Shown here piece by piece: positions 1 to 8,661 of a stretch of 64,000 bases of DNA. The notes beneath the pieces are model-generated. The model ran no database searches. It worked only from the letters and a program-made list of their open reading frames with translations, and was not told the origin of the DNA. The stretch comes from Saprospiraceae bacterium UBA7687 (GTDB lineage: Bacteria; Bacteroidota; Bacteroidia; Chitinophagales; Saprospiraceae). A program made the translations under genes and the position numbers. The DNA is taken from NCBI GenBank assembly GCA_002482845.1, contig DLGT01000095.1:1-64000 (forward strand). The letters are read 5' to 3'. The first letter of the stretch is position 1; each line of letters begins with the position of its first letter.

Positions 1-1386
1 TTCGTCGGATAATGGTTTGGTTTTGTCTTCTCTTGCTACTTCGTCACCTAGTATGGTTTTGATTTCTAGTGTAGAAACCTCACTTCCATCTTGAGCCTGC
101 ATAGATTCTGAGAAAAAGTCTTTCAACTTCTTTGTACCAAATTCTGTCTGTACAAATTTAGAATTGGCTACTCTACTTACTGTGGATATATCTAGACCTG
201 TGACTTCAGCTAGGTCTTTGAGTATCATCGGTTTGATCCTGCGGTCATCGCCTGTTACGAAATAATCATGTTGATACTGCATGATAGCGTACATCGTTCT
301 GAAAAGTGTGTCTTGTCTCTGTTTGATCGCATCAATAAACCACTTTGCAGAATCAATTTTTTGTTTTATAAATAAAACTGCCTCTTTTTCTGGTCTTGTC
401 GCTCTCCTACCTTGCACCGTTTCTCTATATCCTTTGAGCATGTCCATATATTGGTCATTAATACGAAGATCTGGTGCATTTTTACTATTAAGCGTCAGCT
501 CGAGTTCGCCATCACGGTTGTAAATAATAAAGTCAGGGATGATGTATTGACTACCTGAATTACTAGTATCGACTGATCCTGCTGGTTTTGGATTTAATTT
601 AAGAATTTCATCTATCGCTACTTTGAGCTCACTATCCGAGAGATTCATCATCTTTTTCATTCTGATATAGTGCTTCTTAGTAAACTCTTCAAAAAAGTCA
701 TTCAGAATTCGCAAAGCAATTTTCCTTTCAGCCACATGGTTCGTGGGTTCTTTTTCGATTTTATCTTCTAACTGTAATATAAGACATTCTTGGAGTGTTC
801 TTGCACAAATACCCGCAGGTTCAAATTTCTGAATCTTTTTGATCATCAAATGAACGTCTTTCTCTTCCGTCTCGATATTATGTGCAAAAAGTAAATCATC
901 GACAATAGAATTTGGCTCTCTACGAAGGTATCCATCTTCATCTATAGATCCAATGATTTGATTAGCAATAATCTCTTCCTTATCCGTTAAGTCCAATAAT
1001 CCTAACTGTCTCTCAAGACTTTCATGAAAAGAATTTTCCACGGGTACTGGCATACTTCTTTCTTCCTCATCGGTGTATTCATCACCTTTCATCTTATAAT
1101 TTGATGGGTCATCATCAAGATATTCTTTTAGATAATCATCAAATTCAAACTCTGGCTCATCTCTATTTTCTTCTGCTTCTTGCTCTTTTGCGTCGCCAAA
1201 TCCCTCACTATCAAGATCAAACACATCATCATAATCGTCTCCTTCATCTAATGCAGGATTGGATTCTAACTCTTCTTTTATACGCTGTTCAAGGGTAGCT
1301 GTGGGTATTTGCAATAACTTCATCAACTGAATTTGTTGAGGAGATAATTTTTGCAACATTTTTTGACTGAGACTCTGTCTTAACAT
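1..1386 (-). CDS. rpoN: RNA polymerase sigma-54 factor RpoN (3' end beyond window)
   Basis: The frame is open from an ATG at 1386 to the left edge, giving 462 residues. It encodes the alternative sigma factor that recognises -24/-12 promoters and needs an AAA+ activator to open them. The N-terminus has the Gln/Leu-rich region I (LRQSLSQKMLQKLSPQQIQL), followed by a long acidic region II rich in Asp and Glu (about residues 50-115). The core-binding domain follows (ESLERQLGLLDL, IGSIDEDGYLR, FEPAGICARTLQECL). The last visible part is the helix-turn-helix area (LAEVTGLDISTVSRVANSKF). The C-terminal RpoN box, expected about 25-40 residues further on, lies outside the window, so the gene is cut by the window and is not shown to be broken. 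It is divergent from the aminopeptidase P gene and has a Bacteroidota -7 box about 105 bp upstream. The family assignment is confident. Confidence 0.96.
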   Translation of the reverse strand, partial: MLRQSLSQKMLQKLSPQQIQLMKLLQIPTATLEQRIKEELESNPALDEGDDYDDVFDLDSEGFGDAKEQEAEENRDEPEFEFDDYLKEYLDDDPSNYKMKGDEYTDEEERSMPVPVENSFHESLERQLGLLDLTDKEEIIANQIIGSIDEDGYLRREPNSIVDDLLFAHNIETEEKDVHLMIKKIQKFEPAGICARTLQECLILQLEDKIEKEPTNHVAERKIALRILNDFFEEFTKKHYIRMKKMMNLSDSELKVAIDEILKLNPKPAGSVDTSNSGSQYIIPDFIIYNRDGELELTLNSKNAPDLRINDQYMDMLKGYRETVQGRRATRPEKEAVLFIKQKIDSAKWFIDAIKQRQDTLFRTMYAIMQYQHDYFVTGDDRRIKPMILKDLAEVTGLDISTVSRVANSKFVQTEFGTKKLKDFFSESMQAQDGSEVSTLEIKTILGDEVAREDKTKPLSDE

Positions 1387-1491
1387 AAATCTTATATTTT
1401 ATACATTTACACTACTCCACATTTACTAAAACAAAAGAAATATCAATGAAGTTTCTTTATTTTAGTACAAATAGATTGTATGTTTACGGTG

Positions 1492-1499
1492 CAAATATA
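1492..1499 (-). promoter_or_regulatory. Putative -7 box for rpoN
   Basis: On the minus strand this reads TATATTTG, matching the Bacteroidota primary sigma -7 consensus TAnnTTTG. It lies about 105 bp upstream of the rpoN ATG. I see no clear -33 TTTG at the usual distance, so it is a motif match only. Confidence 0.45.
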
Positions 1500-1590
1500 T
1501 AACTTATTTTTTAACACATGTAATATATTTATAATATTTATTTAAAAGTTTAACAAGCAATAACACATAACATATAAATTTAATACAACA

Positions 1591-3372
1591 ATGACAATAA
1601 ATGATAAACTCTTTGCACTCAGATCCATCATGAAACAAAAAGGAATGGATGCATTAATTATTCCAAGTAGTGATCCACATCAAAGTGAATATGTGGCCGC
1701 TCATTGGCAAGAAAGGACATGGATAAGTGGTTTTACGGGTTCAGCAGGAACTGTTGTTATCACCGAAGATCATGCTGGACTATGGACCGACTCAAGATAC
1801 TTCCTCCAAGCGGAGATGGAACTCGATGACTCTGAATTTGTTCTTCACAAAATGTTCAATCAATTTGCGGCACCATATGTAGATTTTCTATCTGAAAACC
1901 TACATAAAGGTCAGGTAGTAGCTATAAATGGACTGATGTTTGCAAAGTCTTCTGTCGATGGTATAAAAAACACATTAGAACCGCTTGGCATTAACGTTGA
2001 ACATCGACATGATTTGATATCTCAAGTTTGGGCAGATAATAGACCATCATTATCTCTTACACCAATACATGTACATGATGCATCTTTTGCTGGCAAAACC
2101 GTAGAAGAAAAACTTTCTGACATTAGACAAAATATAACGGAATCAAGGGCAAACCATCATTTTATTTCTGCACTCGATGATATTGCATGGACATTTAATA
2201 TCAGAGGAAACGATGTGGATTACAACCCTGTCGTGATAGCTTATGCGATCGTTTCTAAGGTAGATGCACATATATTTTTGGATAAACGAAAACTGAACCA
2301 AGAAGTATTCTCCTATTTTGAGCAAAATAAAATCACGATCCATGCTTACGATGACATCATCCCTTACTTAAATAATCTGAGCGAGAAAGAGACCGTTATT
2401 GTAGATCCTAATATTTGTAGCCAAACTGTATATGAAGCTATAAATGCCCAAATAAAACATGACGCTTCCATCCCAAAATTATTAAAAGCGATCAAAAACC
2501 AAGCAGAAATCGCCCACATTCGTAATGCAATGAAAAAAGATGGCGCGGCTATTGCAAATACTTTTTATTGGTTAGAAAACAGCTTATCTGATCAAACAAA
2601 TTTAGATGAATGTGCAGTTGCACTCAAACTTGCTGAAAATAGATCAAAACAAGAATACTACCATGGCGAAAGTTTTGGAGCGATCATAGGGTATAAAGCT
2701 AATGGAGCCATTATTCATTATCATCCAGAACCAGATACTTGCAAAAAAATTAATGCTGAAGGTATATTGCTAGTAGATAGTGGTGGTCAATATAGTGATG
2801 GAACAACTGATATTACTCGGACACTTGCCCTTAGCGAACCTACTTCTGAACAAAAAAAGCATTACACCTTAATTTTAAAAGGTATGATTGCCCTATCAAG
2901 AGCTGTTTTTCCTGCAGGTACTACTGGCGTACAACTTGATACGCTAGCTCGACAATTTCTGTGGACTGAAGGTCTAAATTATGGTCATGGAACTGGACAT
3001 GGTGTAGGATTTTTCTTAAATGTACACGAACCACCTCAAGGTTTTGCCCCTGCCCATTCTGAAAGAGGAAGGACTGTTCACGTAGAAGGAATGCTAAGTA
3101 GCAACGAACCAGGTTACTATCTAGAAGGTCAATATGGCATGCGTATAGAAAATCTCATAGTCGTTAATAAATTCAAAGACTTTGGCTTTCTTTCTTTTGA
3201 AACACTTACGCTTTACCCATTTGACAAAACGCTATTAGATCATAGTCTTTTGACGGAGGAAGAAAAAAATTGGATCAATGATTATCATCAAAAAGTGTGG
3301 AACGATGTTTCGCCTCTTCTTTCAGGTGAAATCAAGACATGGTTTAAAGAAAAATGTGATCCTGTCGATTGA
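1591..3372 (+). CDS. Aminopeptidase P family protein (Xaa-Pro aminopeptidase, M24B)
   Basis: A 593-residue enzyme of the long aminopeptidase P type, which removes an N-terminal residue preceding proline. The layout is two creatinase-like N-terminal domains (about residues 5-310) and a C-terminal pita-bread metallopeptidase domain. All five expected dinuclear metal ligands are visible: D396 and D407 (VDSGGQYSDGTTD), H470 (GTGHGVG), E506 (SNEPGYY) and E520 (MRIEN). There is no signal peptide, so it is probably cytoplasmic. The ATG at 1591 is preceded by an AT-rich leader without a Shine-Dalgarno sequence, as is normal in this phylum. The stop codon sits inside the loop of a strong hairpin that probably terminates the transcript. 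The gene is transcribed alone, divergent from rpoN and convergent with the FadL-like gene. Confidence 0.95.
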   Translation: MTINDKLFALRSIMKQKGMDALIIPSSDPHQSEYVAAHWQERTWISGFTGSAGTVVITEDHAGLWTDSRYFLQAEMELDDSEFVLHKMFNQFAAPYVDFLSENLHKGQVVAINGLMFAKSSVDGIKNTLEPLGINVEHRHDLISQVWADNRPSLSLTPIHVHDASFAGKTVEEKLSDIRQNITESRANHHFISALDDIAWTFNIRGNDVDYNPVVIAYAIVSKVDAHIFLDKRKLNQEVFSYFEQNKITIHAYDDIIPYLNNLSEKETVIVDPNICSQTVYEAINAQIKHDASIPKLLKAIKNQAEIAHIRNAMKKDGAAIANTFYWLENSLSDQTNLDECAVALKLAENRSKQEYYHGESFGAIIGYKANGAIIHYHPEPDTCKKINAEGILLVDSGGQYSDGTTDITRTLALSEPTSEQKKHYTLILKGMIALSRAVFPAGTTGVQLDTLARQFLWTEGLNYGHGTGHGVGFFLNVHEPPQGFAPAHSERGRTVHVEGMLSSNEPGYYLEGQYGMRIENLIVVNKFKDFGFLSFETLTLYPFDKTLLDHSLLTEEEKNWINDYHQKVWNDVSPLLSGEIKTWFKEKCDPVD

Positions 3373-3387
3373 TAGGATCACATTTTT
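3350..3387 (+). terminator. 14-bp hairpin terminator spanning the aminopeptidase P stop codon
   Basis: Arms at 3350-3363 and 3374-3387 are perfect inverted repeats (AAAAATGTGATCCT and its complement) around a 10-nt loop. The right arm ends in a T run. The stop TGA (3370-3372) lies in the loop. The A run at the left arm would give a U run for transcripts arriving from the convergent minus-strand gene, so it may work in both directions. Confidence 0.85.
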
Positions 3388-3417
3388 CTTATGACATTCT
3401 AAATAATGGGTTAAATT

Positions 3418-4896
3418 CTAAAACTTAAACCCTAAAGTCAATGCACCTCTTGTTCTATTGGTACTAATATTAGACAGTGGATCAAGATTTTCATCTAAAA
3501 CAACGTATGGATTATAACCCTCTGTTTGTTCTGATAATCTTATGCCTAGATCGATAAAAAATCTGTCGCCTCTAAAACCAGCACCAAAAGACACCTTATT
3601 ATTATAAAAGTCATCTGCATTAAATGCAGATTGCTCCCAACTATAACCGACCCTGAGTCTTAGGTTTTTATAACCCACTTCTGTACCCAATCTAACATTG
3701 GTCGCCGTCCCCAATCTCTCGCGAACTTCTTTATTTACTTCATTAGTGTATCTTTGCTCATCAACACTTTTATCAAATGCAGTACCGTTGTAGCTTGCAT
3801 TGGTATAGTCCAAATGTTCAAAATCTGCATTTACAAATCCAACTATTTCACCTATTTTATAAATGGTACCTACACTTCCGATGGCTCTCCAAGGAGTTGT
3901 AATCCGATATTGAAACGTACCTTCTGGAGATTCAGCGGTAAATGTTTGGTTCGTACCATCATTAAATGAATAAACCATAGAATAATTATAATTGTCAGTA
4001 AATCGATTCCATGTCGGAGAATGAAATGCACCGCCAAATCTAATAGCTGGTGTAATTTTATAAGTAAACCCAGCTTTAAAGTTAAACCCTACCCCTGAAG
4101 TATTCAATAATTCTGTGTACTCCAAACTTCTAAAAGTCGCTATCTCATCGTCAGGATCATCTTCTGTATATACTTTGGACTCCTCAAAAGAAGAAAATGG
4201 CACACCAATACTTACACCCATATTAAGTTTGTTTTGGTATTCTCCCGCCCAACCTAAAGTAAGCTCATTGACACCTCCTGTTTGGATTATTTCTTGTGTT
4301 TTCATTACAGGTAAATCTGATTCTGCAAAATCAGTTTCATAAAAATTATCCTCGTCAAAATCAAAGATAGCTCCTGCGTCGAATGCTGGAAGCGTTATAA
4401 ATTGATCCAATTCATTTAACGACAATCCATTGGCTTGTTCTGCAAAATAGGTTGTAATCGAACCTTTAGTTTTTCCCGCTAAAGTTACATTCCGCTGAAG
4501 GTCAGATATTCTTGAATAACCAATCGCAAAATTCGAACTTGTCAGTGATGTGCCTGGGTTCGATGCTATTACGAAACCAATATTGTCCAAACCCAAACTA
4601 GACTTTTTATTGAATGATACGTTTGATGATGCTGATTGGAAAAATGATTCTGTGCTGCTTGTTCTCAATGATGGTGTAAATGTGAATTCAGATATTCTAA
4701 AATCTGCGATACCCGCAGGGTTAATGTTTATAACTGAAAAGTCTCCTCCCATGGCTCCAAATGCACTACCAACACCTAGTGTTCGAGCGGTTCCAGTAGG
4801 GTCTGTGGAAGACCATCGCACTACATCAGAAATATTTTGTGCTTGGAGACCCAATGTACTAATAAAGATACATAATAATATATGGTTGATTTTCAT
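3418..4896 (-). CDS. OmpP1/FadL-family outer membrane transport protein
   Basis: A 492-residue predicted outer membrane beta-barrel. It begins with a signal peptide (MKINHILLCIFISTLGLQAQ, cleavage after about residue 19). The mature N-terminus resembles FadL-type hatch regions, with a glycine-rich stretch (LGVGSAFGAMGGDFS) and an NPAGIA motif. Alternating hydrophobic strands continue to a C-terminal aromatic residue (ALTLGFKF), typical of barrels inserted by BamA. FadL relatives take up long-chain fatty acids or other hydrophobic compounds, but the substrate cannot be told from sequence. Bacteroidota members of this group are sometimes labelled hemin receptor on weak grounds. It stands alone between a convergent gene and the low-complexity secreted protein gene. 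Confidence 0.82.
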   Translation of the reverse strand: MKINHILLCIFISTLGLQAQNISDVVRWSSTDPTGTARTLGVGSAFGAMGGDFSVININPAGIADFRISEFTFTPSLRTSSTESFFQSASSNVSFNKKSSLGLDNIGFVIASNPGTSLTSSNFAIGYSRISDLQRNVTLAGKTKGSITTYFAEQANGLSLNELDQFITLPAFDAGAIFDFDEDNFYETDFAESDLPVMKTQEIIQTGGVNELTLGWAGEYQNKLNMGVSIGVPFSSFEESKVYTEDDPDDEIATFRSLEYTELLNTSGVGFNFKAGFTYKITPAIRFGGAFHSPTWNRFTDNYNYSMVYSFNDGTNQTFTAESPEGTFQYRITTPWRAIGSVGTIYKIGEIVGFVNADFEHLDYTNASYNGTAFDKSVDEQRYTNEVNKEVRERLGTATNVRLGTEVGYKNLRLRVGYSWEQSAFNADDFYNNKVSFGAGFRGDRFFIDLGIRLSEQTEGYNPYVVLDENLDPLSNISTNRTRGALTLGFKF

Positions 4897-5028
4897 TTTG
4901 GTTTATTTTAATATTGAATAAATGGCTTAGGTTTTTATGAGCTTTTTAAATTTTTTAATTAAATAAAAGGGCCGAATAAATAATTATCCAAGCCCAATTA
5001 TACTTTATCCTGCAAAAAAAATTATTTA

Positions 5029-6276
5029 CTATTTTCCTCCTCTTCTAGATCCACCACCACTGCTTGACCTAGAAGACCCACCACTAGAACTTCCAGATGA
5101 TGATCTGCTCGGACTTACACTCCCACCAGAACTACTTCTGCTTGAAGATCCTGAATCCCAATTACTTCTTGATGATCCTGAATCGTTACTTCTTGGCGAA
5201 GATGACCTTTGCTCATACGATGATCTATTTGGCGTAGAAGATCTAGAAGGTGACGTTTGTCTAGTTTCTGAACTCGGTCTTCTACCACTTTCTGTAGGCT
5301 GCGTTCTAGTATTTGGACTAGTTCTGTTAACATCCCTGTTTGGTGTTTTTGTGGTAGATTCTGATCTATTATAAATTCTAGATCTGTTTTCTGTATTAGT
5401 CCGTACCGTTTCACTTTGGTTTTTAATATCTCCTTTGTAAGATCTACTAGTATTTGTATTACCTCTTGCTCTACTTTCTACTCCGTTAGTAGTTTTATCA
5501 ACACTTACTTCATTATTGATTCCAGTACCTGTACCTCCTCCAGCTTCGCGTCTTGGCGATGCTGTTCTACCAGCTGTAGATGAAGTTAATGAACCACCTC
5601 TCCTACTTCCGTACACTTTTTGAGTCCCATTACCATAGTCGTTGCCATTATTCCAGCCATTGCCATTCCAATTATTTCCATTGTTCCAGCCATTACCGTA
5701 ATAAACATTACCATAATAAATATTATTTCCACCCCAATTATTAAATCCATTTGAACAACCGTTCCAGCCCCAGTTGTTACCCCATCCTCCATTCCATGAG
5801 TTCCATCCCCAGTTGTTGCCCCAGTTATTTCCCCATCCTGAGTTCCATCCGTTGTATCCCCATGAATTCCATCTGTTCCATCTATTCCAAGGTGAACCTA
5901 TAAAGATGTTTACGGATGCATTATTGTCAAAGAAGGGATCATAATAATAATCGTTGTACCAATTATTAAATCCTGATGACATATACATTGTAGAAGCTGG
6001 ACTGTGGAATCTTCTTATTCTTGTAGCATACGAATATTCATCATAATTTTCGTATTCATCATTGTCATAATAATTGTCATCATTACTGTCTGATGCATAC
6101 TGTTCATCATCAGAATACCTCTCTTGAGTATTATCTGTATATGTGCGAGATGTAGGCGTTGTGACTATTTCATCCTTACGATAGTCATAATAAAGATCAT
6201 CAAATTGTGCATTTAAACCCACGGTGTAACCCACCATAGTAGTAAGGAAAATGCTTTTAAATAAAAGGGCTTTCAT
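5029..6276 (-). CDS. Low-complexity secreted protein (Asn/Trp/Gly-rich core, Ser/Arg-rich tail)
   Basis: A 415-residue protein with no family I recognise. A signal peptide (about residues 1-23, ending LNAQ) is followed by four compositional blocks. Residues about 25-85 are acidic and rich in Asp, Tyr and Asn. A short hydrophobic aromatic stretch lies near 95-125. Residues about 128-215 are built from Trp-Asn-Gly repeats (variants of WNNGWG). The rest is a basic tail of Ser, Arg, Thr and Gly ending SRRGGK. Cysteine is nearly absent. The composition suggests a disordered, self-associating surface or envelope component, which is inference. The repeats explain the long open frames on the other strands here. 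It is monocistronic and divergent from proS. Confidence 0.75.
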   Translation of the reverse strand: MKALLFKSIFLTTMVGYTVGLNAQFDDLYYDYRKDEIVTTPTSRTYTDNTQERYSDDEQYASDSNDDNYYDNDEYENYDEYSYATRIRRFHSPASTMYMSSGFNNWYNDYYYDPFFDNNASVNIFIGSPWNRWNRWNSWGYNGWNSGWGNNWGNNWGWNSWNGGWGNNWGWNGCSNGFNNWGGNNIYYGNVYYGNGWNNGNNWNGNGWNNGNDYGNGTQKVYGSRRGGSLTSSTAGRTASPRREAGGGTGTGINNEVSVDKTTNGVESRARGNTNTSRSYKGDIKNQSETVRTNTENRSRIYNRSESTTKTPNRDVNRTSPNTRTQPTESGRRPSSETRQTSPSRSSTPNRSSYEQRSSSPRSNDSGSSRSNWDSGSSSRSSSGGSVSPSRSSSGSSSGGSSRSSSGGGSRRGGK

Positions 6277-6348
6277 GGTTTATGATTTAAATTTTTAATA
6301 TTTGATCGCAATAAATAAATCTTTCTTATTAATTCGAGTGCAATTTAT

Positions 6349-6356
6349 TACTTTTG
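6349..6356 (+). promoter_or_regulatory. Putative -7 box for proS
   Basis: TACTTTTG matches TAnnTTTG. If used, the proS transcript has a leader of about 175 nt. I found no T-box or other recognisable riboswitch in that leader. Confidence 0.4.
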
Positions 6357-6537
6357 CACCAGTTTATACGTTAAAATAAATCTAAAGTTATTCATTTTTG
6401 TGTTAAAATTTACTTTTTAGGACAATTTATCTTGTGAATTCTACTTTATAGACGCTATTGTGTATCGAAAAGTTTAAGAATCACCTTTATTATAATAATT
6501 TTAACAGATCATCTGAATTCAAAAAACAAGTGCAATA

Positions 6538-8007
6538 ATGGCAAAGGAGATAACGAGTAGGGAAGAAAACTATTCTCAATGGTATAATGATATAGTTAAA
6601 AAAGCAGGCTTAGCTGATAGCTCTGCGGTGAGAGGATGTATGGTTATCAAACCATATGGATTTGCAATTTGGGAAAAGATAAAAGACCAACTTGATAAGA
6701 TGTTTAAAGAAACAGGTCATGTGAATGCGTATTTCCCAATCTTCATCCCAAAAAGCCTTTTTGAAGCTGAAGAAAAGAATGCAGAGGGTTTTGCCAAGGA
6801 ATGTGCTATCGTAACCCATTATAGATTGAAGGCAGATCCTGAACATAAAGGCAAATTGATGGTGGATCCCGATGCAAAACTTGAGGAAGAGTTAATCGTT
6901 AGACCTACTTCAGAAGCCATCATTTGGAATACGTATAGGGATTGGATTCAGTCATATAGAGATCTACCTATTCTGATCAATCAATGGGCCAATGTAGTAA
7001 GATGGGAAATGCGGACTAGACCATTCCTTAGAACGGCTGAATTTCTATGGCAAGAAGGACACACTGCACACTCTACTTCGCAAGAAGCAATCGCAGAAGC
7101 AAGACAAATGCATGATATATATGCGGAATTTGCTGAAAAATTCATGGCAATGCCCGTAATCAAGGGTTTTAAAACAGAAAATGAACGATTTGCAGGAGCG
7201 GATGATACTTTTACCATCGAAGCATTAATGCAAGATGGTAAAGCACTTCAAGCTGGTACTTCCCATTTTTTAGGTCAAAATTTTGCTAAGGCTTTTGATG
7301 TCACTTTTAGTAATGATAAAAATGAAAATGAATATGTTTGGGCTACATCATGGGGAGTATCTACTCGTCTGATCGGTGGATTGATCATGACACATTCTGA
7401 TGATGAAGGTCTAGTATTGCCTCCGTTATTGGCACCTATTCAGGTAGTCATTGTTCCAATACCAAAACCTGATGCAGAACTTACACAGAAAGCAGAAGAA
7501 ATAAGCAAGGCACTTAAATCTTTAGGAATAAGTGTAAAAATTGATATGGATGAAACGAAACGTCCAGGATTCAAATTTGCAGATTATGAAATGAAAGGTG
7601 TTCCTGTAAGATTGGGTCTAGGCAAGAGAGATCTTGAAAATAACACCATAGAAGTTGCACGTAGAGATACAAAAGAAAAAACTACAATTCCGTTAGATAA
7701 TGTGGTATCTCACGTGGAACAATTATTGGTAGATATTCAAGAAAACTTACTAAATAGAGCAAAAAAATTCCGTGAAGATCATTTCACAAAAGTGGATAAT
7801 TTTGAAGAATTTAAAACAGTTTTAGAAACCAAAGGTGGATTTCTTTCTTGTCATTGGGACGGAACATCAGAGACAGAAGAAAAAATTAAAGAAGAAACCA
7901 AAGCGACTATCAGATGTATTCCATTGGATTCAGAGGAAGAAAATGGCGTTTGTGTTTATTCAGGCAAACCATCTACTAGAAGGGTTATTTTCGCTAAAGC
8001 ATATTAA
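6538..8007 (+). CDS. proS: Proline--tRNA ligase, archaeal/eukaryotic-like short type
   Basis: A 489-residue class II synthetase that charges tRNA-Pro. The N-terminus shows class II motif 1 (about residues 28-60, VRGCMVIKPYGFAIW), motif 2 with the catalytic arginine (TRPFLRTAEFLWQEGHTAH, about 160-178) and motif 3 (GVSTRLIGGLIM, from residue 273). An anticodon-binding domain (about 300-400) and the C-terminal zinc-binding-like domain of the eukaryote-like type follow. The C-terminus ends in the aromatic tail FAKAY, as is normal for this group. The large editing insertion of E. coli ProRS is absent. It heads a probable three-gene unit with the DUF3127 gene (32 bp downstream) and a small membrane protein gene. 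Confidence 0.97.
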   Translation: MAKEITSREENYSQWYNDIVKKAGLADSSAVRGCMVIKPYGFAIWEKIKDQLDKMFKETGHVNAYFPIFIPKSLFEAEEKNAEGFAKECAIVTHYRLKADPEHKGKLMVDPDAKLEEELIVRPTSEAIIWNTYRDWIQSYRDLPILINQWANVVRWEMRTRPFLRTAEFLWQEGHTAHSTSQEAIAEARQMHDIYAEFAEKFMAMPVIKGFKTENERFAGADDTFTIEALMQDGKALQAGTSHFLGQNFAKAFDVTFSNDKNENEYVWATSWGVSTRLIGGLIMTHSDDEGLVLPPLLAPIQVVIVPIPKPDAELTQKAEEISKALKSLGISVKIDMDETKRPGFKFADYEMKGVPVRLGLGKRDLENNTIEVARRDTKEKTTIPLDNVVSHVEQLLVDIQENLLNRAKKFREDHFTKVDNFEEFKTVLETKGGFLSCHWDGTSETEEKIKEETKATIRCIPLDSEEENGVCVYSGKPSTRRVIFAKAY

Positions 8008-8039
8008 TAAAAAATTTATTTATCTAAAATAGTATATAC

Positions 8040-8417
8040 ATGACATTCGAAATAGAAGGCATCCTTCACAAAAAATTTGATGTAGAAAGCAAATCGAGTT
8101 CATTTCAAACAAGAGAATTTGTTATTACTACAGAAGGCACTTACCCACAATATGTTAAGTTCCAACTCACACAAGATAAATGTGGCGTCATTGATCCCTG
8201 TGAAGAGGGTGAAAAAGTTAAGGTTTCATTTGATCTTCGTGGTAGAGAATGGCAAGGAAAGTATTTCACCAATCTTAACGCTTGGAAAGTAGATAAAGTG
8301 GTCCAAAATAATCAAGGTTTTCAGGGTCCTACGCCACCATCACCACCAATATTTGAAGAAGGAAATTCTTTTAACGATGGCGGACTTCCTGAGGATTTTA
8401 ATGACTTACCTTTCTAA
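8040..8417 (+). CDS. DUF3127 domain protein with SSB-like acidic C-terminal tip
   Basis: A 125-residue protein. Residues about 1-90 match the DUF3127 pattern as I know it (IEGILHKKFD, FQTREFVI, YPQYVKFQLTQDKC, GREWQGKYFTNLNAWKV), a small beta-rich domain thought to be OB-fold-like. A proline-rich linker (PTPPSPP) and an acidic tail ending DFNDLPF follow. That tail resembles the C-terminal tip of single-stranded DNA-binding proteins (DDDIPF), which recruits replication and repair proteins. Nucleic-acid binding is therefore a reasonable inference but is not shown. It sits 32 bp behind proS and 9 bp before a small membrane protein gene, so co-transcription is likely. Confidence 0.85.
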   Translation: MTFEIEGILHKKFDVESKSSSFQTREFVITTEGTYPQYVKFQLTQDKCGVIDPCEEGEKVKVSFDLRGREWQGKYFTNLNAWKVDKVVQNNQGFQGPTPPSPPIFEEGNSFNDGGLPEDFNDLPF

Positions 8418-8426
8418 TTTAAATCT

Positions 8427-8591
8427 ATGACTTATCGTCAGAGCAAAAGATACCGTACTAGAGGAGAAATAATAAGAGCTTTTTATCAACAGTTTAAAAT
8501 AGTTCTTTGGTTTTTCTTTATTGCGTTAGTTATTTATTGTTGGATGAATAGAATATCTATCATTGATTATATAAAAACATATTTTTACTAG
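8427..8591 (+). CDS. Small single-pass membrane protein (54 aa)
   Basis: A short frame starting at ATG 8427 and ending TAG 8589-8591. The N-terminal 20 residues are strongly basic (MTYRQSKRYRTRGEIIRAF). One hydrophobic helix follows (about residues 24-40, FKIVLWFFFIALVIYCW), then a short basic tail. The positive-inside rule suggests the N-terminus is cytoplasmic. It begins 9 bp after the DUF3127 stop and is followed by a strong terminator, which supports it being the last gene of the proS unit. No family is recognised. The coherent basic-plus-TM design and its position argue for a real gene, but conservation was not checked. Confidence 0.6.
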   Translation: MTYRQSKRYRTRGEIIRAFYQQFKIVLWFFFIALVIYCWMNRISIIDYIKTYFY

Positions 8592-8599
8592 TAAACACT

Positions 8600-8633
8600 G
8601 AGAAAAGGCAAACAATATTGATTGCCTTTTCTC
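8600..8633 (+). terminator. Intrinsic terminator of the proS unit
   Basis: A perfect 12-bp stem: GAGAAAAGGCAA at 8600-8611 pairs with 8622-8633 around a 10-nt loop. It lies 9 bp after the small membrane protein stop and before the convergent SCP2 gene. The 3' side is T-rich (TTTTCTC) but has no long pure T run. Confidence 0.75.
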
Positions 8634-8661
8634 AATTTATTATAATTGAAGAATACTTTAT

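Noticed and set aside
1..1386. rpoN as a truncated pseudogene
   Set aside because: The frame is intact to the window edge; only the C-terminal RpoN box is outside the window.
4550..4921. A 123-codon plus-strand frame opposite the FadL-like gene
   Set aside because: It is the complement of a clear barrel protein gene. Many similar opposite-strand frames (for example in the Asn/Trp-rich gene and in both TonB receptor genes) were dropped for the same reason.
6357..6537. Riboswitch or T-box in the proS leader
   Set aside because: No specifier stem, T-box sequence or terminator hairpin could be recognised in the 181 bp.
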